From assembly GCA_021777635.1 (NCBI GenBank), contig JAJYDI010000089.1:1-8426 (forward strand): 8,426 nt of DNA, given 5' to 3'. The stretch is from Pseudomonadota bacterium. GTDB lineage: Bacteria > Pseudomonadota > Gammaproteobacteria > Xanthomonadales > Rhodanobacteraceae. The position numbers and the translations under genes are program-made. The notes beneath the pieces are model-generated. The model ran no database searches and had not been told where the DNA came from. It saw only the letters and a program-made list of their open reading frames with translations. Positions 1-7,415 of this stretch are shown piece after piece; position 1 is the first letter of the stretch, and each line of letters begins with the position of its first letter.

Positions 1-3
1 CAT

Positions 4-25
4 CGGGACCGGAAACCGGCTCCCG
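4..25. other. Small inverted repeat (possible hairpin)
   Basis: CGGGA-CCGG, a three-base loop AAA, then CCGG-C-TCCCG can fold into a hairpin of nine base pairs with one bulged C. No run of T follows on either strand, so it does not look like a standard intrinsic terminator. It lies just outside the larger inverted-repeat element and may belong to whatever lies left of the window. Confidence 0.3.
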
Positions 26-33
26 TCCTCGCT

Positions 34-170
34 TGTCATGCCGAGCGCCAGCGAAGCATCTGGCCGCAGGCCCAAGCATCTCGGCGCGTGAACCCCGGGG
101 TTTGGCCCGGAAACAACGGGCCGCCGGGTGCCACACGAACTCCAGATCCTTCGCTCCGCTCAGGATGACA
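34..170. repeat. Element bounded by imperfect inverted repeats (REP/MITE-like)
   Basis: The left arm (34-62, beginning TGTCATGCCGAGCG) and the right arm (143-170, ending CTCAGGATGACA) are imperfect inverted copies of about 28-29 bases. They differ by a few substitutions and one indel. The interior holds a perfect 12-base palindrome AACCCCGGGGTT (91-102), a 6-bp stem GGCCCG/CGGGCC with a 7-base loop (104-122), and a direct repeat AAGCATCT (54-61 and 74-81). There is no open frame of note, so this is non-coding. From memory, similar arms (GTCATCCTGAGCG...GCGAAGGATCT) are scattered between genes in many bacterial genomes, which suggests a dispersed palindromic repeat; I cannot count copies here. 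It lies directly downstream of the convergently read end of prs and could stabilise that transcript's 3' end, which is inference. Confidence 0.6.
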
Positions 171-242
171 CCGAGGTTTTCCCGACTCCTGACTCCCTGC
201 GTCCGGCTTTCTATTGCTCGCCCTGCATCAATCCGCGCCCCA

Positions 243-1202
243 TCAATCCACGTACAGCGAGCTCACCGACTCGCCGAAGGCGATGCGGCGGATCGTTTCC
301 GCCAGCAGCTCGGCGACGTGCAACTGCCGGATGCGTGCACAGGCGCCGGCCTCGGGGCGCAACGGCACGGTGTCGGTGACCACCAGTTCGTCCAGTGCCG
401 ACTTCTCGATATTGCCGACGGCGGGGCCCGACAGCACCGGATGCACGCAGTACGCCACCACCTTGCGTGCGCCGCTTTTCTTCAGCGCCGCCGCCGCCGC
501 GCACAGGGTGCCCGCAGTGTCGACGATGTCATCGACCAGCACGCAGGTCTTGCCGGTGACGTCGCCGATGATGTTCATGACGGTGGCCTCGTTCGGTCGC
601 GGGCGGCGCTTGTCGATGATCGCCAGCTCGGCGTCGTCGAGTCGCTTGGCGATCGCGCGCGCGCGCACCACGCCGCCGACGTCGGGACTGACCACGATCA
701 GGTTGTCCATGCCCTGATGCCGCCAGATGTCGGCCAGCAGCACCGGCGAGGCATAGACGTTGTCCACCGGTATGTCGAAGAAACCCTGGATCTGGTCGGC
801 GTGCAGGTCGACCGTCAGCACCCGATCGCAGTTCGCGGTGCTGAGCATCTTCGCCGCCAGCTTGGCCGTGATCGGCACCCGCGCCGAGCGCGAGCGGCGG
901 TCCTGGCGCGCGTAGCCGAAGTACGGGATCACCGCGGTCACCGTCGCCGCCGAGGCGCGCTTGAGCGCATCGATCAGGACCAGCAATTCCATGAAGTTCT
1001 CGGCGGTCGGCGCGCTGGTCGGCTGCAGCACGAACACTTCCTGGCGCCGCACGTTCTCCTCGATCTCGACCTGCACCTCACCGTCGGAGAAGCGCCCGAC
1101 CTGGGCCTTGCCCAGCGGGATGCCGAGGCGATGGGCGACGTCCTCCGCCAGCTTGCGGTGGGCGTTGCCGGAAAACAGCATCAGGCCGTTGGTGGCATTC
1201 AC
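243..1202 (-). CDS. prs: Ribose-phosphate pyrophosphokinase (PRPP synthase)
   Basis: Makes PRPP from ribose 5-phosphate and ATP in the cytoplasm, feeding purine, pyrimidine, histidine, tryptophan and NAD synthesis. The 319-residue product is close to the usual 315 or so. Visible family marks are GRFSDGEV (37-43), the flexible active-site loop [10 protein letters not shown] (94-103), [12 protein letters not shown] (131-142) with the conserved His134, the region IDKRR (196-200) with the catalytic-type Lys198, and the PRPP-binding loop [12 protein letters not shown] (221-232) with the paired Asp224-Asp225. The start is a GTG codon at 1202-1200. It is preceded by an AAGGG Shine-Dalgarno sequence (1210-1214 on the complement) at a 7-base spacing, and gives the expected N-terminus just before LMLFSGNA. 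The stop is TGA. It lies 43 bases after the tRNA-Gln gene on the same strand and probably shares the lolB-ispE transcript, though its own promoter cannot be excluded. Confidence 0.97.
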   Translation of the reverse strand: MNATNGLMLFSGNAHRKLAEDVAHRLGIPLGKAQVGRFSDGEVQVEIEENVRRQEVFVLQPTSAPTAENFMELLVLIDALKRASAATVTAVIPYFGYARQDRRSRSARVPITAKLAAKMLSTANCDRVLTVDLHADQIQGFFDIPVDNVYASPVLLADIWRHQGMDNLIVVSPDVGGVVRARAIAKRLDDAELAIIDKRRPRPNEATVMNIIGDVTGKTCVLVDDIVDTAGTLCAAAAALKKSGARKVVAYCVHPVLSGPAVGNIEKSALDELVVTDTVPLRPEAGACARIRQLHVAELLAETIRRIAFGESVSSLYVD

Positions 1203-1245
1203 GGATGAACCCTTGTCTAGCGTAGCCGTCGCGAGGAAGAGCGAT

Positions 1246-1321
1246 TGGCTGGGGCGGCAGGACTCGAACCTGCGAATGCGGGAATCAAAATCCCGTGCCT
1301 TACCAGCTTGGCGACGCCCCA
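1246..1321 (-). tRNA. tRNA-Gln (anticodon TTG)
   Basis: Read on the minus strand, the sequence folds as a complete cloverleaf. It has a 7-bp acceptor stem TGGGGCG/CGCCCCA, a D arm containing AAGCTGGTAA, an anticodon stem CGGGA/TCCCG closing the loop TTTTGAT, and a T arm GCAGG-TTCGAGT-CCTGC. The anticodon TTG lies at 1288-1286. The U1-A72 pair and the discriminator G73 are the usual identity elements of bacterial tRNA-Gln. The 3' CCA is encoded (1248-1246). The 5' end at 1321 lies inside the ispE reading frame, so the first 22 bases of the tRNA are also the last codons and stop of ispE. prs begins 43 bases downstream. A tRNA-Gln between ispE and prs is a known arrangement in related gammaproteobacteria. 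Confidence 0.97.
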
Positions 1322-2178
1322 GCAGAAAATCGCTCGACCGCGAGCGTCAGCGCGGAGATCTCCGCTCCGCGCGCCACCCGGGCCGTGTACTGCACGGGAC
1401 AGCGAGCGGCGATGTCGGCGGCTTCGGCGTGGCTGCGGGTTTCCAGAAACACGCTGCCGCCGCTGCCCGACAATCGCGCCAGGCCAAAACCCCGCAGCCA
1501 GTCCAGCGCCAGCGCCACCGCGGGATGGCGCGCACGCACGACCGGCTCGAAGGCGTTGCCCGTCACCATCCCGTCAAGAAAGCGGGGAATTGTCTCTTCC
1601 GCGGCATTGCGTGTCAATTCAGGCGCTTGGAAAAGCGGCGCGGTGGCGACGTGCACGCCGGGGTCGAGCAGTACGTACCAGCGTGGCGGCAGCACAATCG
1701 GGGTCAACACCTCGCCGATGCCTTCGGCCCACGCATTGTGCCCGCGCACGAACACCGGCACGTCGGCACCAAGGTGCAACCCCAGCGCGGCCAGGGCGTC
1801 ATCATCCAGCCCGCAGCCCCAGATCCGATTGAGCGCGACCAGCGTCGTGGCGGCATCGGAACTGCCGCCGCCGAGCCCGGCGCCGACCGGGATCCGCTTG
1901 TCCACCGCGATCTCGACGCCGAGCGGGCAGCCGGTCGCGACCTTGAGCGCCCGCGCCGCGCGCACCGCGAGGTCGTCGTCCGCGGCGATTCCCTGCGCGC
2001 CGGCGACGCGCACGATCGCACCGTCGGCACGCGGGCGCAGGCGCACGCTGTCACCCCAGTCGAGCAGGCGAAACACCGTCTGCAGCCGGTGATAGCCGTC
2101 GGCGCGGCGGCCGAGGATATGCAGAAACAGATTGAGCTTGGCCGGGGCCGGCCAGAGCGTCCACGCCGGCGCGGTCAC
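1300..2178 (-). CDS. ispE: 4-diphosphocytidyl-2-C-methyl-D-erythritol kinase (IspE)
   Basis: Phosphorylates CDP-ME with ATP in the MEP (non-mevalonate) pathway to isopentenyl diphosphate. It is a cytoplasmic GHMP-family kinase. Visible motifs are [21 protein letters not shown] (10-30) with the substrate-site Lys14, the glycine/serine-rich ATP loop [14 protein letters not shown] (97-110), GADVPVF (137-143) with the catalytic-type Asp139, and the C-terminal LSGSGGSVF (236-244). The GTG start at 2178-2176 overlaps the lolB stop as GTGA and gives 292 residues, slightly longer than the usual 280-290. The frame continues much further upstream, but that part is the shadow of lolB. The last six full codons and the TAA stop lie within tRNA-Gln, making an odd C-terminal tail GASPSW. 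Translation is probably coupled to lolB. Confidence 0.96.
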   Translation of the reverse strand: MTAPAWTLWPAPAKLNLFLHILGRRADGYHRLQTVFRLLDWGDSVRLRPRADGAIVRVAGAQGIAADDDLAVRAARALKVATGCPLGVEIAVDKRIPVGAGLGGGSSDAATTLVALNRIWGCGLDDDALAALGLHLGADVPVFVRGHNAWAEGIGEVLTPIVLPPRWYVLLDPGVHVATAPLFQAPELTRNAAEETIPRFLDGMVTGNAFEPVVRARHPAVALALDWLRGFGLARLSGSGGSVFLETRSHAEAADIAARCPVQYTARVARGAEISALTLAVERFSAGASPSW

Positions 2179-2786
2179 GGCAGCTCCCAGTGCTCCACGT
2201 ACAGACGCACGCTGTAGGGCGGCTTGCGCGCGAAGATGGCACGCGGCAACACCGGCACCCGCGCGCGATCCCAGTCGCGATACTCGACATGCCAGCCGTC
2301 CTGGTCGAGGCTGGCCGGCAGCCCGTCGGCGGCGAACGCCAGCTGCGCCGCACTGCCGGGCGCGCGCAGGCCCATCGCCCAGGCATGCAGATCGGCCAGC
2401 GGCAGATGCCAGCCGAGCTGGGCGGCCAGCAGGCTTTCGGCATCGGCCGCACACAACGGCTGCGGTTTCAGCCCCTGCAGACAGGCGCCATCCGGACCGC
2501 TGCGGAGACGAAAGCTGCGACCGGTAATCGGTGCACGCACGGTGAAATCCAGCGCGGCCCCGTCTTGCTTCCAGGTGAAGCCGCCGCTGCCGCCGTCGCG
2601 GCCGTCGCTGACACCGATGCGACCGTCCAGCGTGAAGTGCGTGATGCCGGCCAGTGCCCGCTCGCGCGCGGCTTGCGCGGCCAGTTCGCCCGCCGTTCCA
2701 GGCGTCGTGCGCACCGGCAACGGCGCGCACGCGGTCAGCGCCAGCAGCAGCGCCGCAACGACAACGCTCAGACGACGACCGCTCAT
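2175..2786 (-). CDS. lolB: Outer-membrane lipoprotein insertion protein LolB
   Basis: Receives lipoproteins from the periplasmic carrier LolA and inserts them into the inner leaflet of the outer membrane; it is itself a lipoprotein. The 203-residue product starts with basic MSGRRL, then a hydrophobic stretch, and a lipobox L17-T18-A19-C20. Ala21 after the cysteine (not Asp) fits outer-membrane sorting. The mature part shows family features: a beta-strand start FTLDGRIGV, GGFTWKQ, a central region rich in Leu near SLLAAQLGWHLPLADLHAWAMGL, and a C-terminal strand [12 protein letters not shown]. The ATG at 2786-2784 overlaps the TGA of the upstream TPR gene as ATGA. A longer in-frame start upstream would lie inside the TPR gene and spoil the signal peptide. 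The stop overlaps the ispE start. The position before ispE is the classic location of lolB. Confidence 0.93.
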   Translation of the reverse strand: MSGRRLSVVVAALLLALTACAPLPVRTTPGTAGELAAQAARERALAGITHFTLDGRIGVSDGRDGGSGGFTWKQDGAALDFTVRAPITGRSFRLRSGPDGACLQGLKPQPLCAADAESLLAAQLGWHLPLADLHAWAMGLRAPGSAAQLAFAADGLPASLDQDGWHVEYRDWDRARVPVLPRAIFARKPPYSVRLYVEHWELP

Positions 2787-4495
2787 GTGCCCCAGCGCCG
2801 CTGCAACGCGTGCACACTGCGGCTGTGCGGATCGATCCTCTGTGCCTGCATCAGCACCGCACGCGCCTCGGCGCGGCGGCCCTGCGCCCACAGCACCGCG
2901 GCCAGATGCGCGCCGATCTCGGCGTCCTTGCTCTTGTCCCAGGCCTTGCGCAGGCTGCGCTCGGATTCAGCGAGGCGGCCGAGACGAAACTGCACCCAGC
3001 CCCAGGAATCGGTGATCGCCGGATCATCGGGACGGGATCGATGGGCGGCGGCGACCAGCCTCTCGGCTTCGGCCAGGTCGCGCCCGGCGTCGGCGAGGGT
3101 GAAGCCGAGCGCGTTCATGGCGTTGATATCATCGGGTTTCAGTTTCAGCACGCGACTCAGGTCGGCCACCGCCAGATCCAGCGCACCGGCCTCGGCCGCC
3201 GCCACGCCGCGCGCATACAGCAGGGCCGGATCGTCGGGTGACCGCTGCAACGCGCGTCCGTAGACCGCCACCGCTTCGGCATAGCGTCGCGCGCGCACGT
3301 CGAGTTCCGCCTCGAGCATCAGCAGCTTGAGGGACGCCTTGGGCGCGTCGGCATAATCGGTCTGCAGGCCGTGCAGCAGGGTTTGCGCCTGCTGCGGACG
3401 GCCCAGTTCCGACAGCAGCACCACGCGGCGCACCGCGGCATCGAAGCCATGCGCATCCTCATCCCCCACCTGGGCATACCAGTCGAGCGCAGACTGGCGC
3501 CGACCGAGCAGTTCGGCCAACTGGCCGAGCAGAAACAGATTGGGCCTGCGCGCGGCGACCGGCGCGCGGCCCAGTTGGGCATAGATCGCCGCCAGCGCCT
3601 TGCGATCGTCGGCCCGCGCGGCGTATGCCGCACGCGCCGCGTAGGTATCGGCGTCCTGCGGGGGCTGCGCCAGCAGCCGCTGCGCGGCTGTGTTGTCGCC
3701 CCGCGCGGACAGTAGACCGGCCATGGCCATGCGCAACGGGATACTGCGCGGATGCCGCGCCAGTCCGGCACGCAACGTGGCCTCCGCAGCCCGGGCATCG
3801 CCTGCCTGTTGCGCCATCTGCGCCGACCAGCCGAAGCTGGCAGCGCTGCCGAAACGTGTCAGCGTCGCGGCGGCAAGGCGCCGGGCCCAGATCCGCCGGC
3901 CGAGCTGCGCGCCCAGCTGGCTGGCCGCCAGCCAGACCGCGCCGTCATTACCGGGCAACCGTGCCGGGGTCGCGAGGTGTTCGAGCACCACGCCGGCCAA
4001 CGCCGGGTCGCGCGCCGCGGCCAGTACCCGCAGTGCATCGCGCCAGGCATTGCTTCCGCCGACGGCGATCACCGCATCGAGTTGGCGCTCGGCGGCGGCG
4101 CGATCGCCCTGGTCGAGCGCCAGCTGAGCGCGCGCCGCAGCCAGCGGGCCCGGCGCGGCGCCCAGCGCCTGCCAGCGCGCCAGCATCTGTGTCGCCAGCG
4201 GCGCGTCGTGCACGGCCACCGCCAGTGCCACGGCCCGTCCGGCCAGCGCCGGGTCAGCTGAAAGCGACGCCGCGCGCGCCGTCGCCGCAGCCGCGGTCCT
4301 GAGGTCGTTGCGCGCCAACGCGAACTCGGCCTGCAACAGATCGGCCGCGATCGGCTGCCCCGGCCCGGGTGCCAGCGCGACGCGCGCCAGCGGCTGCGGC
4401 ACGAGCGTCGGGGTATGCTGCACGGGGCGGCGCGGCGCCTGCGCACAACCGGCCAACATGGCCAACGCCAGTGCCGCGGCCACAAATTGCCGCAT
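2783..4495 (-). CDS. TPR-repeat lipoprotein, first gene of the lolB-ispE cluster
   Basis: A 570-residue protein from the ATG at 4495-4493. The N-terminus MRQFVAAALALAMLAGC is a lipoprotein signal peptide with lipobox L14-A15-G16-C17. Ala18 after the cysteine suggests an outer-membrane destination. The rest is alanine- and leucine-rich helical repeats. The clearest TPR units lie in the C-terminal half: about 393-420, 424-454, 457-489, then DSWGWVQFRLGRLAESE near 497-512 and AAVLWAQGRRAEARAVL at 532-548. This resembles the family encoded upstream of lolB in pseudomonads (PA4667-like), whose biochemical role I do not know. TPRs suggest a protein-protein scaffold in the periplasm, perhaps connected with envelope assembly; that is inferred from its neighbour. 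An in-frame GTG at 4534 has a better ribosome-binding site (AGGA, 5-base gap) and would add 13 residues ahead of the signal peptide, so the start is not certain. Confidence 0.87.
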   Translation of the reverse strand: MRQFVAAALALAMLAGCAQAPRRPVQHTPTLVPQPLARVALAPGPGQPIAADLLQAEFALARNDLRTAAAATARAASLSADPALAGRAVALAVAVHDAPLATQMLARWQALGAAPGPLAAARAQLALDQGDRAAAERQLDAVIAVGGSNAWRDALRVLAAARDPALAGVVLEHLATPARLPGNDGAVWLAASQLGAQLGRRIWARRLAAATLTRFGSAASFGWSAQMAQQAGDARAAEATLRAGLARHPRSIPLRMAMAGLLSARGDNTAAQRLLAQPPQDADTYAARAAYAARADDRKALAAIYAQLGRAPVAARRPNLFLLGQLAELLGRRQSALDWYAQVGDEDAHGFDAAVRRVVLLSELGRPQQAQTLLHGLQTDYADAPKASLKLLMLEAELDVRARRYAEAVAVYGRALQRSPDDPALLYARGVAAAEAGALDLAVADLSRVLKLKPDDINAMNALGFTLADAGRDLAEAERLVAAAHRSRPDDPAITDSWGWVQFRLGRLAESERSLRKAWDKSKDAEIGAHLAAVLWAQGRRAEARAVLMQAQRIDPHSRSVHALQRRWGT

Positions 4496-4499
4496 GTGC

Positions 4500-4528
4500 T
4501 TGATCTTGCAAGGTGCAGTCCGCACAAT
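4500..4528 (+). promoter_or_regulatory. Candidate sigma70 promoter for hemA operon
   Basis: TTGATC (4500-4505) and CACAAT (4523-4528) each match four of six positions of the -35 and -10 consensus and are separated by exactly 17 bases. This predicts a transcript start near 4535 and a leader of about 80 bases before the hemA ATG at 4618. It is the best candidate by eye in a GC-rich stretch. No transcript evidence is available. Confidence 0.4.
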
Positions 4529-4564
4529 TTCCACCGTGATCCTGCCCCGCGCGTGATGCCGAAA

Positions 4565-4580
4565 GCCGGCCGACGCCGGT
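4565..4580 (+). other. Short hairpin in the hemA leader
   Basis: CCGGC (4566-4570) and GCCGG (4575-4579) pair perfectly around the loop CGAC, with an additional G-T closing pair. No T-run follows, so it is not a terminator. If the promoter at 4500-4528 is right, this stem lies in the untranslated leader of hemA and overlaps the approach to the alternative GTG start at 4585. Confidence 0.3.
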
Positions 4581-4617
4581 CCCCGTGAGCTTAGCCGATC
4601 GTCGCCCGCGCGCCCTC

Positions 4618-5882
4618 ATGCCTCTGATTGCCCTCGGGCTCAACCATCTGTCCGCTCCGATCGACCTGCGCGAGCAGGTCGCGTTCGACAGCGACAGCGC
4701 ACCGCAGGCGCTGGCCGAACTGACCCGTCTGGACGGCGTGGACGAGGCGCTGATCCTGTCGACCTGCAACCGCACCGAGCTTTACTGCAGTGTCGCCGCC
4801 GGCGCCGAGGCGGCCCCTCTGCGCTGGCTGCACCAGCACTACGACCTGCCGGGCGGACGGCTCGACGAGTTCCTCTACCGCCACGAGGAAAGCGAGGCGG
4901 TGCGGCACATGTTCCGCGTCGCCACCGGCCTCGACTCGATGGTGCTGGGCGAGCCGCAGATCCTCGGCCAGGTCAAGGACGCCTATCGACTGGCGCGTCA
5001 GGCGCATACCCTGCAGGCACCGATGGAGCGCCTGCTGCAGAACACCTTCGCGGTGGCCAAGCGCGTGCGCACCGACACCCGCATCGGCGCGCATCCGGTG
5101 TCGGTCGCCTTCACCGCGGTGCGTCTGGTCGAACGCCTGTTCACGGATCTGCGCGGCGCCACCGTCTTGCTGGTCGGCGCCGGGGAAACGATCGAACTGG
5201 CCGCACGACACCTGGTCGACAAGCGCGTGCCGCGCCTGCTGGTGGCCAACCGCACCCTCGAGAACGCACAGGCACTGGCGACCCGCATCGGCGGCTACGC
5301 GGTGACCCTGGCCGACCTGCCGCAGCACCTGGCCGAGGCCGACATCGTCATCAGCTCCACGGCCAGCCGCACACCGGTGATCACGCGCGCGATGGTCGCG
5401 GCGGCGATCGCCCGACGCCGGCATCGGCCGATGTTCCTGCTCGACATCGCGGTACCGCGCGACATCGAGGCCGAGGTGGCCGATCTGCAGGACGTCTTCC
5501 TGTACAGCATCGACGACCTGCGCCAGGTGATCGACGCCGGCCTGCGCTCGCGCGAGGCGGCGGCGCGCGAAGCCGAGGCGATCATCGACCTGCAAGTCGA
5601 GCACTACATGGCCTGGCGCCGCGCGCTGACCGTGGACAACCCGATCGTCGCGCTGCGCACCCGCGCCGAGGCACAGCGCGACGAGGTGCTGGCCAAGGCG
5701 CGCGCCCTGATCGCGGCCGGCAGGAGCCCCGACGAAGCCATGACCTATCTCGCCAACACCCTGACCAGCAAGCTGCTGCACGCGCCCAGCGCGCGCCTGC
5801 GCGAAGCCGCGCTGAAAGGCGAATCGGACCTGCTGCATGCCGCCGGCCGCCTGTACGGCCTCGGCACGCACGACGACACGCC

Positions 5883-5886
<4 letters not shown>
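4618..5886 (+). CDS. hemA: Glutamyl-tRNA reductase (HemA)
   Basis: Reduces glutamyl-tRNA(Glu) with NADPH to glutamate-1-semialdehyde, the committed step of tetrapyrrole (haem) synthesis by the C5 pathway. The product has 422 residues (E. coli about 418). Family marks are IALGLNH (4-10), STCNRTELY (48-56) with the catalytic Cys50, His97 in [20 protein letters not shown] (96-115), and the NADPH-binding loop VLLVGAGE (183-190), followed by NRT (211-213), and a helical dimerisation region from about 300 to the end. The ATG at 4618 matches the family start [14 protein letters not shown] at 4585 would add 11 residues atypical of the family, and neither has a good Shine-Dalgarno. The stop overlaps the prfA start as ATGA. 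hemA-prfA is a conserved pair in gammaproteobacteria. Confidence 0.97.
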
Positions 5887-6961
<1,075 letters not shown>

Positions 6962-6965
<4 letters not shown>

Positions 6966-7408
6966 ACGCGACGATCCGGACCGCCGTCGCCGCCGACCTC
7001 GATGCCGTCGCGCCGCTGTTCGACGCCTATCGCCAGTTCTACGGCCAGCCCGCCGATCCCGCGCGGGCGCGGGCCTTCATCGGCGAACGCCTGCGCCGCG
7101 GCGATGCGGTGATCCTGCTGGCGCTGCGCGACGGCACCGCGGCCGGCTTCGCCCAGCTGTATCCGCTGTTCAGCTCGGTGCGCACCGGGCGCATCTGGCA
7201 ACTCAACGATCTCTACGTGGCGCCGTCGGCGCGCCGGCACGGCGTCGGCCGCGCGCTGCTCGCTGCTGCGCGCGATCACGCCGCGGCCAGCGGTGCGCTG
7301 GGCCTGCAGCTGGAAACCCAGCGCAGCAACACCGCGGCGCAGCGCCTGTACGCAGCCCACGGCTGGCAGCGCGACGACAGCAGCCACGTGTACACGCTGA
7401 CGGTCTGA
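6962..7408 (+). CDS. GNAT-family N-acetyltransferase
   Basis: A 148-residue single-domain protein of the Gcn5-related acetyltransferase fold, which transfers an acetyl group from acetyl-CoA to an amine. The start [20 protein letters not shown] is the usual first strand and helix. [20 protein letters not shown] (81-100) is motif A, with the acetyl-CoA pyrophosphate loop R91-R92-H93-G94-V95-G96. [20 protein letters not shown] (118-137) is motif B with the Asn123 and Tyr130 typical of the family. Length and domain layout are complete. The ATG overlaps the prfA stop (ATGA), and the following gene begins 7 bases after its stop, so it is part of the hemA-prfA transcript. The substrate cannot be read from sequence. 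It is not clearly RimI-like. Confidence 0.92.
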
Positions 7409-7415
7409 CCCGCGC

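Larger units (their letters stand above)
4496..4617. other. Divergent intergenic region between the TPR lipoprotein gene and hemA
   Basis: About 122 bases separate the two divergent start codons. It contains a candidate hemA-directed promoter, a short hairpin at 4565-4580, and alternative GTG starts for both flanking genes (4534 on minus, 4585 on plus). I found no convincing sigma70 promoter on the minus strand for the lolB cluster and no obvious operator. Confidence 0.6.

Noticed and set aside
91..122. Possible intrinsic terminator for prs (palindrome AACCCCGGGGTT and stem GGCCCG/CGGGCC)
   Set aside because: Neither structure is followed by a T-run on either strand, and they lie inside the inverted-repeat element. 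Termination here cannot be supported from sequence.
184..196. Tandem GACTCC repeats in the prs downstream region
   Set aside because: Only two short copies. This is too little to call a repeat array or regulatory site.
33..1208. A 391-codon plus-strand frame opposite prs that runs through the inverted-repeat element
   Set aside because: It is antisense to a highly conserved prs, has low-complexity Arg/His/Asp-rich translation and spans non-coding repeat sequence.
2179..2817. Upstream extension of the ispE frame giving a 505-codon protein
   Set aside because: The extension overlaps lolB in another frame and has shadow composition. The GTG at 2178 gives the family N-terminus and a GTGA overlap with lolB.
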